Positions 10,262 through 19,257 of a stretch of DNA of 64,000 bases are shown here, one piece after another. Numbering within the stretch: position 1 is the stretch's first letter; each line of letters begins with the position of its first letter. The position numbers and the translations under genes were made by a program. The stretch covers positions 186,001-250,000 of the forward strand of contig CAVRVX010000037.1 in the NCBI GenBank assembly GCA_963724735.1. Direction: 5' to 3'. A model generated the notes under the pieces. That model was not told the origin of the DNA, made no database searches, and saw only the letters and a program-made list of their open reading frames with translations. This stretch comes from Rhodoplanes sp963724735. GTDB lineage: Bacteria; Pseudomonadota; Alphaproteobacteria; Rhizobiales; Xanthobacteraceae.

Positions 10262-12181
10262 TTAGGCCGCCTCGCCGCGAAAATCCGGGAGTGCGTCGCG
10301 CAGCACCCCAAAGATCGCCTCGCGTTCCTCGCGGGCGAGCGCCTGCTCCAGTTTGGCGAGCCAGGCGCGCACGACGTCGATGGACGGGCTGACCGGATGC
10401 GCCGCCACCACTCCGGCGATGCCGATCTCGGCGGTCGGCTCTTCGCGCGCGAACAGGATTTCGTGCAAGCGCTCGCCTGGCCTGATGCCGATGAACTGGA
10501 TGTCGATGTCGACGTGCGGCTCCAATCCGGACAACCGGATCATCCGCTCGGCGAGTTCGACGATCTTCACCGGCTGGCCCATGTTGAGCACGAAGACCGA
10601 TTCGGCCCCGCGCCTGGCGCCAAAGGCGTGGCTCGCCGCAGTGACGACGAGGTCGCACGCCTCCCGAATCGTCATGAAGTACCGGACCATGTCGGGATGG
10701 GTCACGGTGACCGGCCTGTTGGCCTCGATCTGGGCGCGGAACTTCGGCACCACCGACCCGTTGGAAGCCAGCACGTTGCCGAAGCGCACCGCGATCAGTC
10801 GCGTCGCCTGTTCGCCGCCGGCGGCGCGGCGGGCAAACTCCGCATCGAGCGCCTGGCAATACATTTCGGCGAAGCGCTTGGTCGCCCCGAGCACCGACAC
10901 GGGCTCGATCGCCTTGTCGGTGGAGATCATCACGAATCCCGCGGCTCCGGCGGCCACCGCCGCATCAGCCACATTCACCGAGCCGAATACGTTGGTCTTG
11001 ACGCCCTCGCCCCAATCCTGCTCCAAGATCGGAACGTGCTTGAGGGCCGCCGCGTGGAACACGAAGTCGGGTTTGAAGTCGGCGAGGAGGCGCCTGATGC
11101 GATCGCGGTCGCGCACGTCGGCGATGCGGCCTTCGATGCGCGCCTCGGTCTCCTTCGTGCCCAAAGTTTCCAGCACGGCATGCAGCGCCGGCTCGGAATT
11201 TTCGATCACCAGCAGGCGTGAGGCCCCGAAGGTGACGATGCGATCGCAAATTTCCGCGCCGATCGAACCGCCGCCGCCAGTCACGACGACCGCCCGTCCC
11301 TTCACGAAGCTCTCCAAGCGTCGGTAATCGATCTGTACGGTCGAGCGCAGCAGCAGATCTTCGACATTGACCGGAGCAAGCCGCAGTTCCTTGGCGCCGT
11401 CCTGCAGCGATGGCAGACGGCTCGTCAGCAGCCCAAGCCGGCGCGCCCGCATCAGCACCGTTTCGACATTGCTGCCTCTTTCGAAGGCAAATTCGGTGAG
11501 GACGAGCCGGCGCACCTCGGTGCCGCGATCCTTCAAGTCGGCGATGGCGCTCTCCAGCTTGTCAAAATCGCCGAGCACGGAAATGCCACGTATGCTCTGC
11601 CCGTCGTCAGCCGGAGAAGGCGAGAGAATGCCGGCCGGCCAGATATGCCTGACCGCGGCGGCTCCGGCTTCCACGGCGCGCAACAGCATTTCGGCGTCGG
11701 CCGCGCGCCCGAGCACGAGGACCGGCGTCGTGTTCGCGTTGATGGCGTGGTGGCGGACCCTCGTATAGCGGAAATAGCGATAGGCGAGCCGCGGCCCGCC
11801 GAGGAAAAATACCTGCAGGACCCAGTAAAGAGCGATCGTCAGCTTGCCGAAGAAGAACTCGCCGAGCACATTGGGGGAGACGAGAATGTAATCGACGACG
11901 AGCAGCGAAACGGCCAGAACGGTGGAGGCGCGCAGGATATTCGCGAGGTCGGGGAGCGACGCGAAGCGCCATTTGGCCCGATACAGGTCGAAATACCAGA
12001 AGACGACCAGGGCATAGACGAGCAGACACGGCAACGCGATCTTCAGTCCGTCGAGACGTTGGTTCAGCCCCGCTTCCTCGAAGCGCAAATAGAAACTGGC
12101 CAGCAATGCGGCCGCGGTCGTGATCAAATCATGGATGATCACGAGCAAACGACGACGATTGCCAAGGACGGACTGCAGCAT
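10262..12181 (-). CDS. Polysaccharide biosynthesis nucleoside-diphosphate-sugar epimerase/dehydratase (CapD/WbpM type)
   Basis: A 639-residue inner-membrane enzyme. About four N-terminal membrane helices (residues 10-130, beginning LLVIIHDLITTAAALLASFY) precede a first Rossmann domain (about 140-260) and a short-chain dehydrogenase domain (about 280-590). Visible motifs are the NAD site VTGGGGSIGAEI, HAAALKHVP, and STDKA with the GATKR loop. Family members (WbpM, PglF, CapD) act as 4,6-dehydratases on UDP-GlcNAc-type sugars to make amino- or deoxy-sugars for O-antigen, capsule or glycoprotein. No glycosyltransferase cluster is visible, so the end product is unknown. Confidence 0.93.
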   Translation of the reverse strand: MLQSVLGNRRRLLVIIHDLITTAAALLASFYLRFEEAGLNQRLDGLKIALPCLLVYALVVFWYFDLYRAKWRFASLPDLANILRASTVLAVSLLVVDYILVSPNVLGEFFFGKLTIALYWVLQVFFLGGPRLAYRYFRYTRVRHHAINANTTPVLVLGRAADAEMLLRAVEAGAAAVRHIWPAGILSPSPADDGQSIRGISVLGDFDKLESAIADLKDRGTEVRRLVLTEFAFERGSNVETVLMRARRLGLLTSRLPSLQDGAKELRLAPVNVEDLLLRSTVQIDYRRLESFVKGRAVVVTGGGGSIGAEICDRIVTFGASRLLVIENSEPALHAVLETLGTKETEARIEGRIADVRDRDRIRRLLADFKPDFVFHAAALKHVPILEQDWGEGVKTNVFGSVNVADAAVAAGAAGFVMISTDKAIEPVSVLGATKRFAEMYCQALDAEFARRAAGGEQATRLIAVRFGNVLASNGSVVPKFRAQIEANRPVTVTHPDMVRYFMTIREACDLVVTAASHAFGARRGAESVFVLNMGQPVKIVELAERMIRLSGLEPHVDIDIQFIGIRPGERLHEILFAREEPTAEIGIAGVVAAHPVSPSIDVVRAWLAKLEQALAREEREAIFGVLRDALPDFRGEAA

Positions 12182-12280
12182 CGTTGGATTATGCCGACTG
12201 GACTCCAGTGCGTGCGTGCCCTTGCGCGGCGGCCGGGTCGTTGACGCAATGCGATACTACCATAGCATGGGAATGCCAAT

Positions 12281-13666
12281 ATGCCCGTAGCTCGCGCCCC
12301 GGTCGCAACGGATAAGCCGGCCACGGCCGAGCATGACCTGTTCGGCCACCCGCGCGGGCTCGCCTTCCTCTTCGCGACCGAAATGTGGGAACGCTTCTCC
12401 TATTACGGCATGCGGGCGCTGCTCGTCCTCTACATGGTGAGGTACCTGTTCGAGCCCGGCCGCGTCGAGGCGGTCATCGGCTATTCCGCGCTCAAACGCG
12501 CGCTCGAAACCGGTTTCGGGCCGCTCGATGTCCAGCCCTTCGCCTCGCATGTGTACGGGCTTTACACCGGCCTCGTCTATTTCACCCCCCTGATCGGCGG
12601 TCTTGTAGCCGACCGCCTGCTCGGGCAGCGCCGCACGGTGATCATCGGCGCGGCGCTGATGGCCCTCGGTCATTTCATGATGGCGTTCGAGCCGCTCCTG
12701 TTCCTCGCGCTCGCGACGCTGATCCTCGGCAATGGAGCGTTCAAGCCGAATATCTCGACCCAGGTCGGATCGCTCTATCCGCCGGGCGACCCCCGCCGCG
12801 ACCGCGCCTTCTCCATCTTCTATGTCGGCATCAATATCGGCGCCTTCTTCGCGCCGCTCGTCTGCGGGACGCTGGGCGAGGAAGCGGGATGGCATTACGG
12901 CTTTGGCGCAGCCGGCGTCGGCATGCTCATCGGCCTCGTGACCTATCTCTGCGGCGCGCCCGCGCTGCCTCCCGACGAAATCGCCACGACCGGCAAACGC
13001 GGGCACACGCCGCTTACGAGCATGGAGCGGCGCGCCATTCTCGCGCTCCTGATGCTGTGCCTGCCCACCATCCTCTTCTGGGCCACCTATGAGCAACAGG
13101 GCAATACCATCGCGCTCTGGGCGGACGCCAACACCGACCGGTCGATCGGCGTGTTCGGGCGGAGCGCAGACATCCCGGTCACCTGGTTCCAGGCCTTCAA
13201 CCCGTTCATGATTTTCGCCTTCACGCCGTTCATCGTCGCCCTGTGGGCATGGCAGAGCCGGCGCGGCCGCGAGCCCTCGACACTTACCAAGATGGCGCTC
13301 GGCTGCTTCGGCGTCACCGCCGCCAATCTCATCCTCGCGGTCGCAGCGATGACGGCCGGAGCCGACAAAGCGAGCTGGCTGTGGCTGTTTGCCTATTTCG
13401 TCGTGATCACCATCGGCGAACTCTATCTATCGCCGATCGGAATTTCGCTCGTCTCGAAGATTTCACCGGCGCGGACGGTGTCGCTGATGATGGGCGTGTG
13501 GCTCGCGACGAGCTTCTTCGGCAACCTGCTGGCCGGCGTCTTGGGGAGCTACTGGTCGGTGATGGACAAGTCCGCCTTCTTTCTAATGATTGCCGGCATA
13601 GCCGCGCTCGCCGGCGTGGTCATCGCGCTGTTCCGCAGGCCGTTGCGCGGCGTGCTCGAGGAATAG
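12281..13666 (+). CDS. Proton-dependent oligopeptide (POT/PTR2) transporter
   Basis: A 461-residue MFS transporter that takes up di- and tripeptides with protons. Near the N-terminus is the ExxER-type signature as TEMWERFSYYGMRALLVLYM. The second PTR2 signature region is LFLALATLILGNGAFKPNIST, followed by a GINIGAF-like loop. About 12-14 hydrophobic segments are evident; an insertion between helices 2 and 3 (VEAVIGYSALKRALETGF) is common in proteobacterial members. It is divergent from the epimerase gene (99-base gap) and convergent with pobA. The ATG at 12281 is the only sensible start. Confidence 0.93.
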   Translation: MPVARAPVATDKPATAEHDLFGHPRGLAFLFATEMWERFSYYGMRALLVLYMVRYLFEPGRVEAVIGYSALKRALETGFGPLDVQPFASHVYGLYTGLVYFTPLIGGLVADRLLGQRRTVIIGAALMALGHFMMAFEPLLFLALATLILGNGAFKPNISTQVGSLYPPGDPRRDRAFSIFYVGINIGAFFAPLVCGTLGEEAGWHYGFGAAGVGMLIGLVTYLCGAPALPPDEIATTGKRGHTPLTSMERRAILALLMLCLPTILFWATYEQQGNTIALWADANTDRSIGVFGRSADIPVTWFQAFNPFMIFAFTPFIVALWAWQSRRGREPSTLTKMALGCFGVTAANLILAVAAMTAGADKASWLWLFAYFVVITIGELYLSPIGISLVSKISPARTVSLMMGVWLATSFFGNLLAGVLGSYWSVMDKSAFFLMIAGIAALAGVVIALFRRPLRGVLEE

Positions 13667-13687
13667 CGCCGTGAGCGTCTTGCGCGA

Positions 13688-14854
13688 TCAATCGAGGGGC
13701 AGGCCCGCATAGTTCTCGGCGAGCGCCGTTGAGGCGGCCTTCGAACCGGCGATATATTCGATCTCGGTCAGTTGGCGGCGGCGATCGAACGCCGTCTCGT
13801 GCGGGAAACGGTGCAGAAGCTGCGTCATGAACCAGGAGAAGCGCTGCGCCCTCCACACCCGGCCGAGGCAGGTCTCCGAATAGCGATCGAGCGGTTCGGC
13901 GCCGCCGGCGCGGTAGTACGCAGCGAGCGCGCGCGAGAGGAAAACGACATCGGCGAAGGCGAGGTTCATGCCTTTGGCCCCGGTCGGCGGCTGGATATGC
14001 GCGGCGTCGCCGGCGAGAAACAGCCGGCCATACTGCATCGGCTCGACCACGAAGCTGCGCATCGGCGTCACGCCTTTCTGGACGATCTTGCCCTGGGGCA
14101 ACGGGCAGGCATCGCCCAACCGCGTTTGCAACTCGTCCCAGATTTTCGCGTCCGGCCACCGCGACAGATCCTCGTCGGGCGTGCATTGCAGATACAGCCG
14201 CGAGAGCGTCGGCGAGCGCATTGAAAAGAGCGCGAAGCCGTTCTCGTGATGCGCATAGATCAGCTCCTTCGCCGGCGGCGGCAACTCCGCGAGGATGCCA
14301 AGCCAGCCGAACGGATAATCGCGCTCATAGACGGTGAGAACCCCGGGCGGAATGCTCGGCCGGCAGACGCCGTGAAAGCCGTCGCAGCCGCCGATGAAAT
14401 CGCAAGCGAGTTCCTGTCGTTCGCCCTGATGGGTGAAGCGGATGATCGGCGCGTCGGTGGTGACTCGATCGACGCTGACGTCGGACACTTCGAACAGGAT
14501 TTCCCCGCCCTCGGCGAGCTGCTTGGCGATGAGGTCCTTCACGACCTCCTTCTGCTCGTAAATGGTCACGCCTTTGCCGACCAGGGCTCGAAAGTCAATG
14601 TGATGCAGCCGCCCGCGCGCGCACAGGAAAATTCCGTCGTGGAACATGCCCTGCTTGATCAGGCGTTCGCCCGCGCCAATCTCGATCAGGAGATCGTTCA
14701 CCCATTGCTCGATCAATCCGGCGCGAACCCTGCTCTCGACATAAGCGCGGCTGCGATCTTCCAGCACGACCGAGCGAACGCCCGCCCGGCGCAGCAAGAG
14801 CGACAGCATGAGACCGGCTGGACCAGCGCCGACAATGCCGACCTGGGTTTGCAT
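13688..14854 (-). CDS. pobA: 4-hydroxybenzoate 3-monooxygenase
   Basis: A 388-residue FAD-dependent hydroxylase that converts 4-hydroxybenzoate to protocatechuate with NADPH and oxygen, feeding the beta-ketoadipate pathway. The FAD dinucleotide-binding motif GAGPAGL is at residues 8-14, the DG motif is GGCDGFHGVCR, and the second FAD site is LFLAGDAAHIQPPTGAKGMN. SRVRAGLIEQ and ERDYPFGWLG match PobA specifically. The ATG at 14854 has GGAG seven bases upstream; a GTG one codon earlier is also possible. The usual regulator PobR and the pca genes are not adjacent. Confidence 0.95.
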   Translation of the reverse strand: MQTQVGIVGAGPAGLMLSLLLRRAGVRSVVLEDRSRAYVESRVRAGLIEQWVNDLLIEIGAGERLIKQGMFHDGIFLCARGRLHHIDFRALVGKGVTIYEQKEVVKDLIAKQLAEGGEILFEVSDVSVDRVTTDAPIIRFTHQGERQELACDFIGGCDGFHGVCRPSIPPGVLTVYERDYPFGWLGILAELPPPAKELIYAHHENGFALFSMRSPTLSRLYLQCTPDEDLSRWPDAKIWDELQTRLGDACPLPQGKIVQKGVTPMRSFVVEPMQYGRLFLAGDAAHIQPPTGAKGMNLAFADVVFLSRALAAYYRAGGAEPLDRYSETCLGRVWRAQRFSWFMTQLLHRFPHETAFDRRRQLTEIEYIAGSKAASTALAENYAGLPLD

Positions 14855-15078
14855 CACGATGCTCCAAATTTGTCGTTCGACTATACGCCGGGCCCCTCAT
14901 CTGAAAAGAACGATCGCGGAGCGCGGAGCCCTGACTGGACCCTTGGCAAATCCGATTGCCTGCGTTTTCTGGTCTGAAAGAGCTTAGGCAGCGGCCGCCA
15001 GACGCCTAACCAGCTATATTAGTGACGAAAACATGACGGAAATGCCGATAATTGCTTGCGTTTTAGCATTCTCACTCA

Positions 15079-15106
15079 TTGACTTCGCCGTGCGGCTTCT
15101 TATGTT
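15079..15106 (+). promoter_or_regulatory. Candidate sigma-70 promoter for the rhlE-like helicase
   Basis: TTGACT (15079-15084) and TATGTT (15101-15106) are separated by 16 bases, about 100 bases before the helicase start. The 348 bases between pobA and the helicase contain no gene. The rest of the leader is GC-rich and ends with a run of six T before a GAGG ribosome site at about 15194, which might fold into an attenuator, but no convincing stem is visible. Confidence 0.45.
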
Positions 15107-15202
15107 GACGGCAAGCGGTTCGCCCTATGTTCGACCGCCCCTCCGATGAGGCGCCCGCAGAGCCGGCCCGGTCGGGGGTTTTTTGGCTTCACCTGAGGTT
15201 CC

Positions 15203-16642
15203 ATGCCGTTTTCTCATCTCGGACTTTCCGACAAGGTTCTCGCCGCCGTCGCGGCTTCCGGATACACCAAACCCACCCCCATTCAGGAGCAGGCAATCCC
15301 GCAGGTGCTGTCGCGCCGCGACGTGCTCGGCATTGCCCAGACCGGCACCGGCAAGACCGCCGCCTTCGTGCTGCCCATGCTCACCATGCTGGAAAAAGGG
15401 CGCGCCCGCGCGCGAATGCCGCGCACCTTGATCCTCGAACCGACGCGGGAACTCGCGGCTCAGGTCGAGGAAAGCTTCGGTCGATACGGCGTCAATCACC
15501 GCCTCAATGTCGCGCTCCTGATCGGGGGCGTATCGTTCGATAACCAGGACGCCAAGCTCACGCGCGGCGTCGATGTGCTGATCGCAACCCCCGGGCGCCT
15601 GCTCGACCATACCGAACGGGGCGGCCTGCTGTTGACCGGCGTCGAGCTGCTCGTCATCGACGAAGCCGACCGCATGCTCGACATGGGCTTCATTCCCGAT
15701 ATCGAGCGCATCTGCAAGCTGGTGCCGTTCACCCGTCAGACGCTGTTCTTCACCGCCACCATGCCGCCGGAAATCCAGCGGATCACCGAGCAGTTCCTTC
15801 ACAATCCAGTGCGCGTGGAAGTGAGCCGTCCGGCTACGACGGTCGCCGCCACCACCCAGAGCCTGGTCAGGACAGGCCGCGAGCCGCATCAGAAGCGCGA
15901 GACCCTGCGCCGGCTGATCCGTTCGGCGGACGGATTGAAGAACGCGATCATCTTCTGCAACCGCAAGCGCGACGTCGCCACGCTCTATCGTTCGCTCCAG
16001 CGCCACGGCTTCTCGACCATCGCGCTGCATGGGGACATGGATCAGACGGCGCGGACGGCCGCGCTCGATCAATTCCGCAAAGGCGAGGTATCGCTGCTGG
16101 TCGCCTCCGACGTCGCCGCCCGCGGGCTCGACATCCCCGATGTGAGCCACATTTTCAATTTCGACGTGCCGCACCACCCCGACGATTACGTGCACCGGAT
16201 CGGCCGAACCGGCCGCGCCGGGCGCAGCGGAACGGCGATCACCATCGTCGCGCCGCCCGACGTGAAGGCCGTTGCGGCGATCGAGAAACTGATCGGCCAA
16301 TCGATTGCCTGGACCGGCGAGCCGCCGCCCCGGGAAGAGCCGCCGCGGCGCAGGGAAGAGTCGGCGCCCCGTCGGGCAAGGTCGCCGCGCCGTCAAGAGG
16401 CGCCGCCGCTTCGGGAACCCGCGCGGGAGCCGGTCCGGATGGGCGCCCCGGCGTCGGCCCGCCACGGCAAGCCCCACCACGCTGACCAGACGGAGAAGTC
16501 AGGCAAGCCTTCGGCCGACAATGTCACCCCGCTCGAGGCCGCGCGCCGCCGACCGCCGGCCGCTCCCGCGCGCGAGCACGCCGAGGATCCCCAGCCGCAC
16601 CTTCCTGCTTTCTTGCTGCGCCCGTTCCGGGTGAAGGCCTGA
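15203..16642 (+). CDS. rhlE: DEAD-box ATP-dependent RNA helicase, RhlE type
   Basis: A 479-residue cytoplasmic RNA helicase for ribosome assembly, mRNA turnover and cold adaptation. All core motifs are present: Q motif (FSHLGLSDKVLAAVAASGYTK), Walker A AQTGTGKT, PTRELAAQ, VIDEADRMLDMGF (DEAD), TAT in FFTATMPPE (motif III), RGLDIPDVSHI (motif V) and HRIGRTGRAG (motif VI). The last 105 or so residues are a Pro/Arg-rich disordered tail that probably binds RNA, as in other RhlE proteins. It converges on the suf operon. Confidence 0.93.
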   Translation: MPFSHLGLSDKVLAAVAASGYTKPTPIQEQAIPQVLSRRDVLGIAQTGTGKTAAFVLPMLTMLEKGRARARMPRTLILEPTRELAAQVEESFGRYGVNHRLNVALLIGGVSFDNQDAKLTRGVDVLIATPGRLLDHTERGGLLLTGVELLVIDEADRMLDMGFIPDIERICKLVPFTRQTLFFTATMPPEIQRITEQFLHNPVRVEVSRPATTVAATTQSLVRTGREPHQKRETLRRLIRSADGLKNAIIFCNRKRDVATLYRSLQRHGFSTIALHGDMDQTARTAALDQFRKGEVSLLVASDVAARGLDIPDVSHIFNFDVPHHPDDYVHRIGRTGRAGRSGTAITIVAPPDVKAVAAIEKLIGQSIAWTGEPPPREEPPRRREESAPRRARSPRRQEAPPLREPAREPVRMGAPASARHGKPHHADQTEKSGKPSADNVTPLEAARRRPPAAPAREHAEDPQPHLPAFLLRPFRVKA

Positions 16643-16658
16643 CGGCTTTCCGCGCCCA

Positions 16659-16684
16659 ACGCTCTGCCGAAAATGGCGGAGCGT
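16659..16684. terminator. Hairpin between convergent rhlE and sufA
   Basis: ACGCTCTGCC and GGCGGAGCGT form a 10-base-pair stem (one G-U pair) around the six-base loop GAAAAT, in the 41-base gap between convergent genes. There is no long T run on either side, so it may be a weak bidirectional terminator or a simple 3' stabiliser. Confidence 0.5.
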
Positions 16685-17067
16685 CAGCCGGCGGCGTGTT
16701 CGTCGCGCGAAGCCGGCGTGATCGCGACCAACTCGCCGCAGCCGCAGGCCGACGTCTGGTTGGGATTCGAGAAAACAAAGCCCGCCGATAGCTTGTCCTT
16801 CTTGAAGTCCATCTCGGTCCCGAGCAGGAATAAAACCGCCTTCTGGTCGATCAGCAGGCGGACTCCCTTGTCCTCCACCACCTCGTCGCGCGGGTCGACC
16901 AATTCGGCATAGTCCATCGTGTAGGACATGCCGGCGCAGCCGCCGTTCTTCACGCCGATGCGGACGCCCGCGATCGGCCGGTCAGTCCGCGTCAGGATCT
17001 CCTTGATCCGGCTCGCCGCGGCGTCGGTCAACCGAATGACCTGAGGCTTTGGTCGCGGATTGGCCAT
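16684..17067 (-). CDS. sufA: A-type iron-sulfur carrier (SufA/IscA/ErpA family)
   Basis: A 127-residue A-type carrier that receives Fe-S clusters from the SufBCD scaffold and passes them to apo-enzymes. Three cluster-binding cysteines are visible: GGCAGM (about residue 44) and SACGCGEL near the C-terminus. It is the last gene of the suf operon, 91 bases after sufT. Within the operon it most likely acts as SufA, though sequence alone cannot separate SufA from ErpA. Confidence 0.92.
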   Translation of the reverse strand: MANPRPKPQVIRLTDAAASRIKEILTRTDRPIAGVRIGVKNGGCAGMSYTMDYAELVDPRDEVVEDKGVRLLIDQKAVLFLLGTEMDFKKDKLSAGFVFSNPNQTSACGCGELVAITPASRDEHAAG

Positions 17068-17158
17068 GTCTTTCTTCCTCCACTCGCCCGGCAGCGCCGG
17101 GCACCGAAACTCTCCGAGTCCTATGTAAGGATCGGGCCCACACGCCCCAAGGCGCCGC

Positions 17159-17581
17159 CTACCACATGTTCAAGACGACGCGGGCTTCGTCCGACATCCG
17201 GCTTGGCTCCCAAGGCGGCTCCCAGACGACCTGCACATTGACCGCCCCGACGCCGACGATGCCCGACACCGCGTCCTCCACCATGCGCGGCAGGTCCTGC
17301 GCCGAGGGACAGTTGGGCGTCGTCAGCGTCATATCGATATCAACTCGGCGGTCATCGCCGATTTCGATCCGGTAGATCAGGCCGAGTTCATAGATATCGG
17401 CCGGAATCTCGGGATCGTAGACCGTCTTGATTGCGCCAACGATGTCGTCGGTCAGGCGCGCGATCTCATCGGCGGTCAGCGCTGACTCTTCGCTTCCCGG
17501 AGACGCGGCGGCGCTGCTTGCCGCATCTGCTCCCACGGGGACATCGGGCTCGCGCGGCGGTTCGTACGCATTCTCGTTCAT
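17159..17581 (-). CDS. sufT: SUF system Fe-S assembly protein SufT (MIP18/DUF59 family)
   Basis: A 140-residue protein with an acidic, low-complexity N-terminal 40 residues followed by a MIP18/DUF59 domain: IVGAIKTVYDPEIPADIYELGLIY, the TLTTPNCPSAQDLP loop with its conserved Cys, and VWEPPWEPSRMSDEAR. SufT-type proteins help mature Fe-S proteins. The start at 17581 overlaps the sufS stop (17578-17581, ATGA), a sign of translational coupling; the longer frame upstream is antisense noise inside sufS. Confidence 0.92.
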   Translation of the reverse strand: MNENAYEPPREPDVPVGADAASSAAASPGSEESALTADEIARLTDDIVGAIKTVYDPEIPADIYELGLIYRIEIGDDRRVDIDMTLTTPNCPSAQDLPRMVEDAVSGIVGVGAVNVQVVWEPPWEPSRMSDEARVVLNMW

Positions 17582-18822
17582 GCAAAGAACTCCTGCGCCT
17601 TGATCAAGGCCGCGGCCAGGCTGTCTACCTCTTCGCGCGTGTTGTAAAGGCCGAACGAGGCGCGGCACGTGGCCGTCAGACCGAAGCGGGCGAGCAGCGG
17701 CATCACGCAATGGGTGCCCGCCCGAATAGCCACTCCCGAACGGTCGATGATGGTTGCGACGTCGTGCGGATGCGCCCCCTTCATCTCGAAGGAAATGATC
17801 GCCCCCTTCTCCCTGGCCATGCCAAGGATGCGCAGCGAATTGATCTCGCGCAGCCGGTCTTGCGCATAGGAGAGCACCGCCTGCTCATGCGCGCGGATGC
17901 GCGTCTTGCCGATCGAGTTGATATAGTCGAGCGCCGCCCCCAGTCCGATCGCCTGCACGATCGCCGGCGTGCCCGCCTCGAACCGGTGCGGCGGGTCGCC
18001 ATAGGTGACCCGGTCCTCCAATACGTCGCGGATCATCTCGCCGCCGCCATTGAACGGCGGCATCGCCGCGAGATGCGCGTATTTCCCATACAACACGCCG
18101 ACGCCGGTCGGCCCATAGAGCTTGTGGCCGGTGCAGACATAGAAATCGCAATCGATGTCCTGAACGTCGATGTCGAGATGCACCGCCCCCTGCGCGCCGT
18201 CCACCAGCACGGGAATGCCGCGCGCATGCGCGATCCGCACGACCTCCTTCACCGGCACGATGGTGCCGAGCCCGTTCGACATCTGGGTGATCGCGACCAT
18301 CCGCGTGCGGTCGGTGAGACACGTTTCGAACTCGTCGAGGAGGAAGTTTCCCTCGTCGTCGATCGGCGCCCATTTGATCACCGCGCCCTGGCGTTCGCGC
18401 AGGAAATGCCAAGGCACGATGTTGGAGTGGTGCTCCATGATCGAGAGCACAATCTCGTCGCCCGCTTGGAGGCGTTCGCGCCCGAACGTATAGGCGACGA
18501 GATTGATCGCCTCGGTCGCATTGCGGGTGAACACGATTTCTTCCGCGCGCGCCGCGTTGAGGAAGGCGCGCACCGTCTCGCGCGCGCCCTCATAGGCCTC
18601 GGTCGCGGCATTGGCGAGATAGTGCAGCCCGCGATGGACGTTGGCGTATTCGGTCGTATAGGCGCGCTGGATGCGGTCGAGCACCGCGTTCGGTTTCTGC
18701 GCCGAAGCGGCGTTGTCGAGATAGACGAGCGGCTTGCCGTAGACGCGCAGCGACAGGGCGGGAAAATCCTCGCGAATGCGCGCCACGTCGTAGGTCCCGT
18801 TGGCAACCGCCGGATGAGTCAT
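17578..18822 (-). CDS. sufS: Cysteine desulfurase SufS (group II)
   Basis: A 414-residue PLP enzyme that strips sulfur from cysteine to give a persulfide for SufBCD. The PLP-binding Lys is in CTGHKLYGPTG, HHSNIVPW is conserved, and the persulfide Cys lies in RAGTHCVMPLL, in the short loop typical of group II enzymes. SufE or SufU, which normally accepts this sulfur, is not encoded in the window. The start overlaps the stop of the upstream MGMT-like gene (18819-18822). Confidence 0.96.
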   Translation of the reverse strand: MTHPAVANGTYDVARIREDFPALSLRVYGKPLVYLDNAASAQKPNAVLDRIQRAYTTEYANVHRGLHYLANAATEAYEGARETVRAFLNAARAEEIVFTRNATEAINLVAYTFGRERLQAGDEIVLSIMEHHSNIVPWHFLRERQGAVIKWAPIDDEGNFLLDEFETCLTDRTRMVAITQMSNGLGTIVPVKEVVRIAHARGIPVLVDGAQGAVHLDIDVQDIDCDFYVCTGHKLYGPTGVGVLYGKYAHLAAMPPFNGGGEMIRDVLEDRVTYGDPPHRFEAGTPAIVQAIGLGAALDYINSIGKTRIRAHEQAVLSYAQDRLREINSLRILGMAREKGAIISFEMKGAHPHDVATIIDRSGVAIRAGTHCVMPLLARFGLTATCRASFGLYNTREEVDSLAAALIKAQEFFA

Positions 18823-19250
18823 GTCGCGGGCGCCGTTTCTTGGACGGTTGAAGCTTCGGCCATGCGCATCCGCCGAACGAATTCGGATCCGCAGGAAAGT
18901 TTCTTCCCGACGGCGCTGTCGGGATCGATCAGGCGCCAGAACGGGGTCGTCTCGCTGGCTTGCCGCCCTTGCGCCATCTCTTCAAGCGCGGCTTCGGCCG
19001 CAATGCGAGCGAAGAGCGATGCGGTGAGCGGACAGGTCGCCTTGGCGCCGGATTGCGCGGCGAATTCCGCGCGCATCTGCAAGACGGTCCGGCGCTCGCC
19101 GGGCGGAATTTGTCGCATATAGTCCCGCACCATCAGCGGCGAAGCGATAAACATCGTGTCGCCGGGGTTCAGCCCGCCAAACGGCTTCTTCAGCACCGAC
19201 GTGTGCGGGGCGGGCGCGCCGGTCAGCTTCTCGTTCCAGGACTTGCCCAT
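18819..19250 (-). CDS. MGMT-family-like small protein inside the suf operon
   Basis: A 143-residue protein resembling a conserved bacterial family annotated as MGMT (methylguanine methyltransferase)-like: it has MVRDYMRQIPPGERRTVLQM, a Cys-Pro pair (KATCPLTASLFARIAAEAA) and TPFWRLIDPD. The MGMT alkyl-acceptor motif PCHR is absent, so alkyl-transferase activity is unlikely. It sits between sufD and sufS, eight bases after sufD and overlapping sufS by four. Its position suggests an accessory role in Fe-S assembly, but that is inference; coupling may be only transcriptional. Confidence 0.7.
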   Translation of the reverse strand: MGKSWNEKLTGAPAPHTSVLKKPFGGLNPGDTMFIASPLMVRDYMRQIPPGERRTVLQMRAEFAAQSGAKATCPLTASLFARIAAEAALEEMAQGRQASETTPFWRLIDPDSAVGKKLSCGSEFVRRMRMAEASTVQETAPAT

Positions 19251-19257
19251 GGCCGCC

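Noticed and set aside
15127..15202. Attenuator in the helicase leader
   Set aside because: A T6 run is present but no stable stem of sufficient length precedes it.
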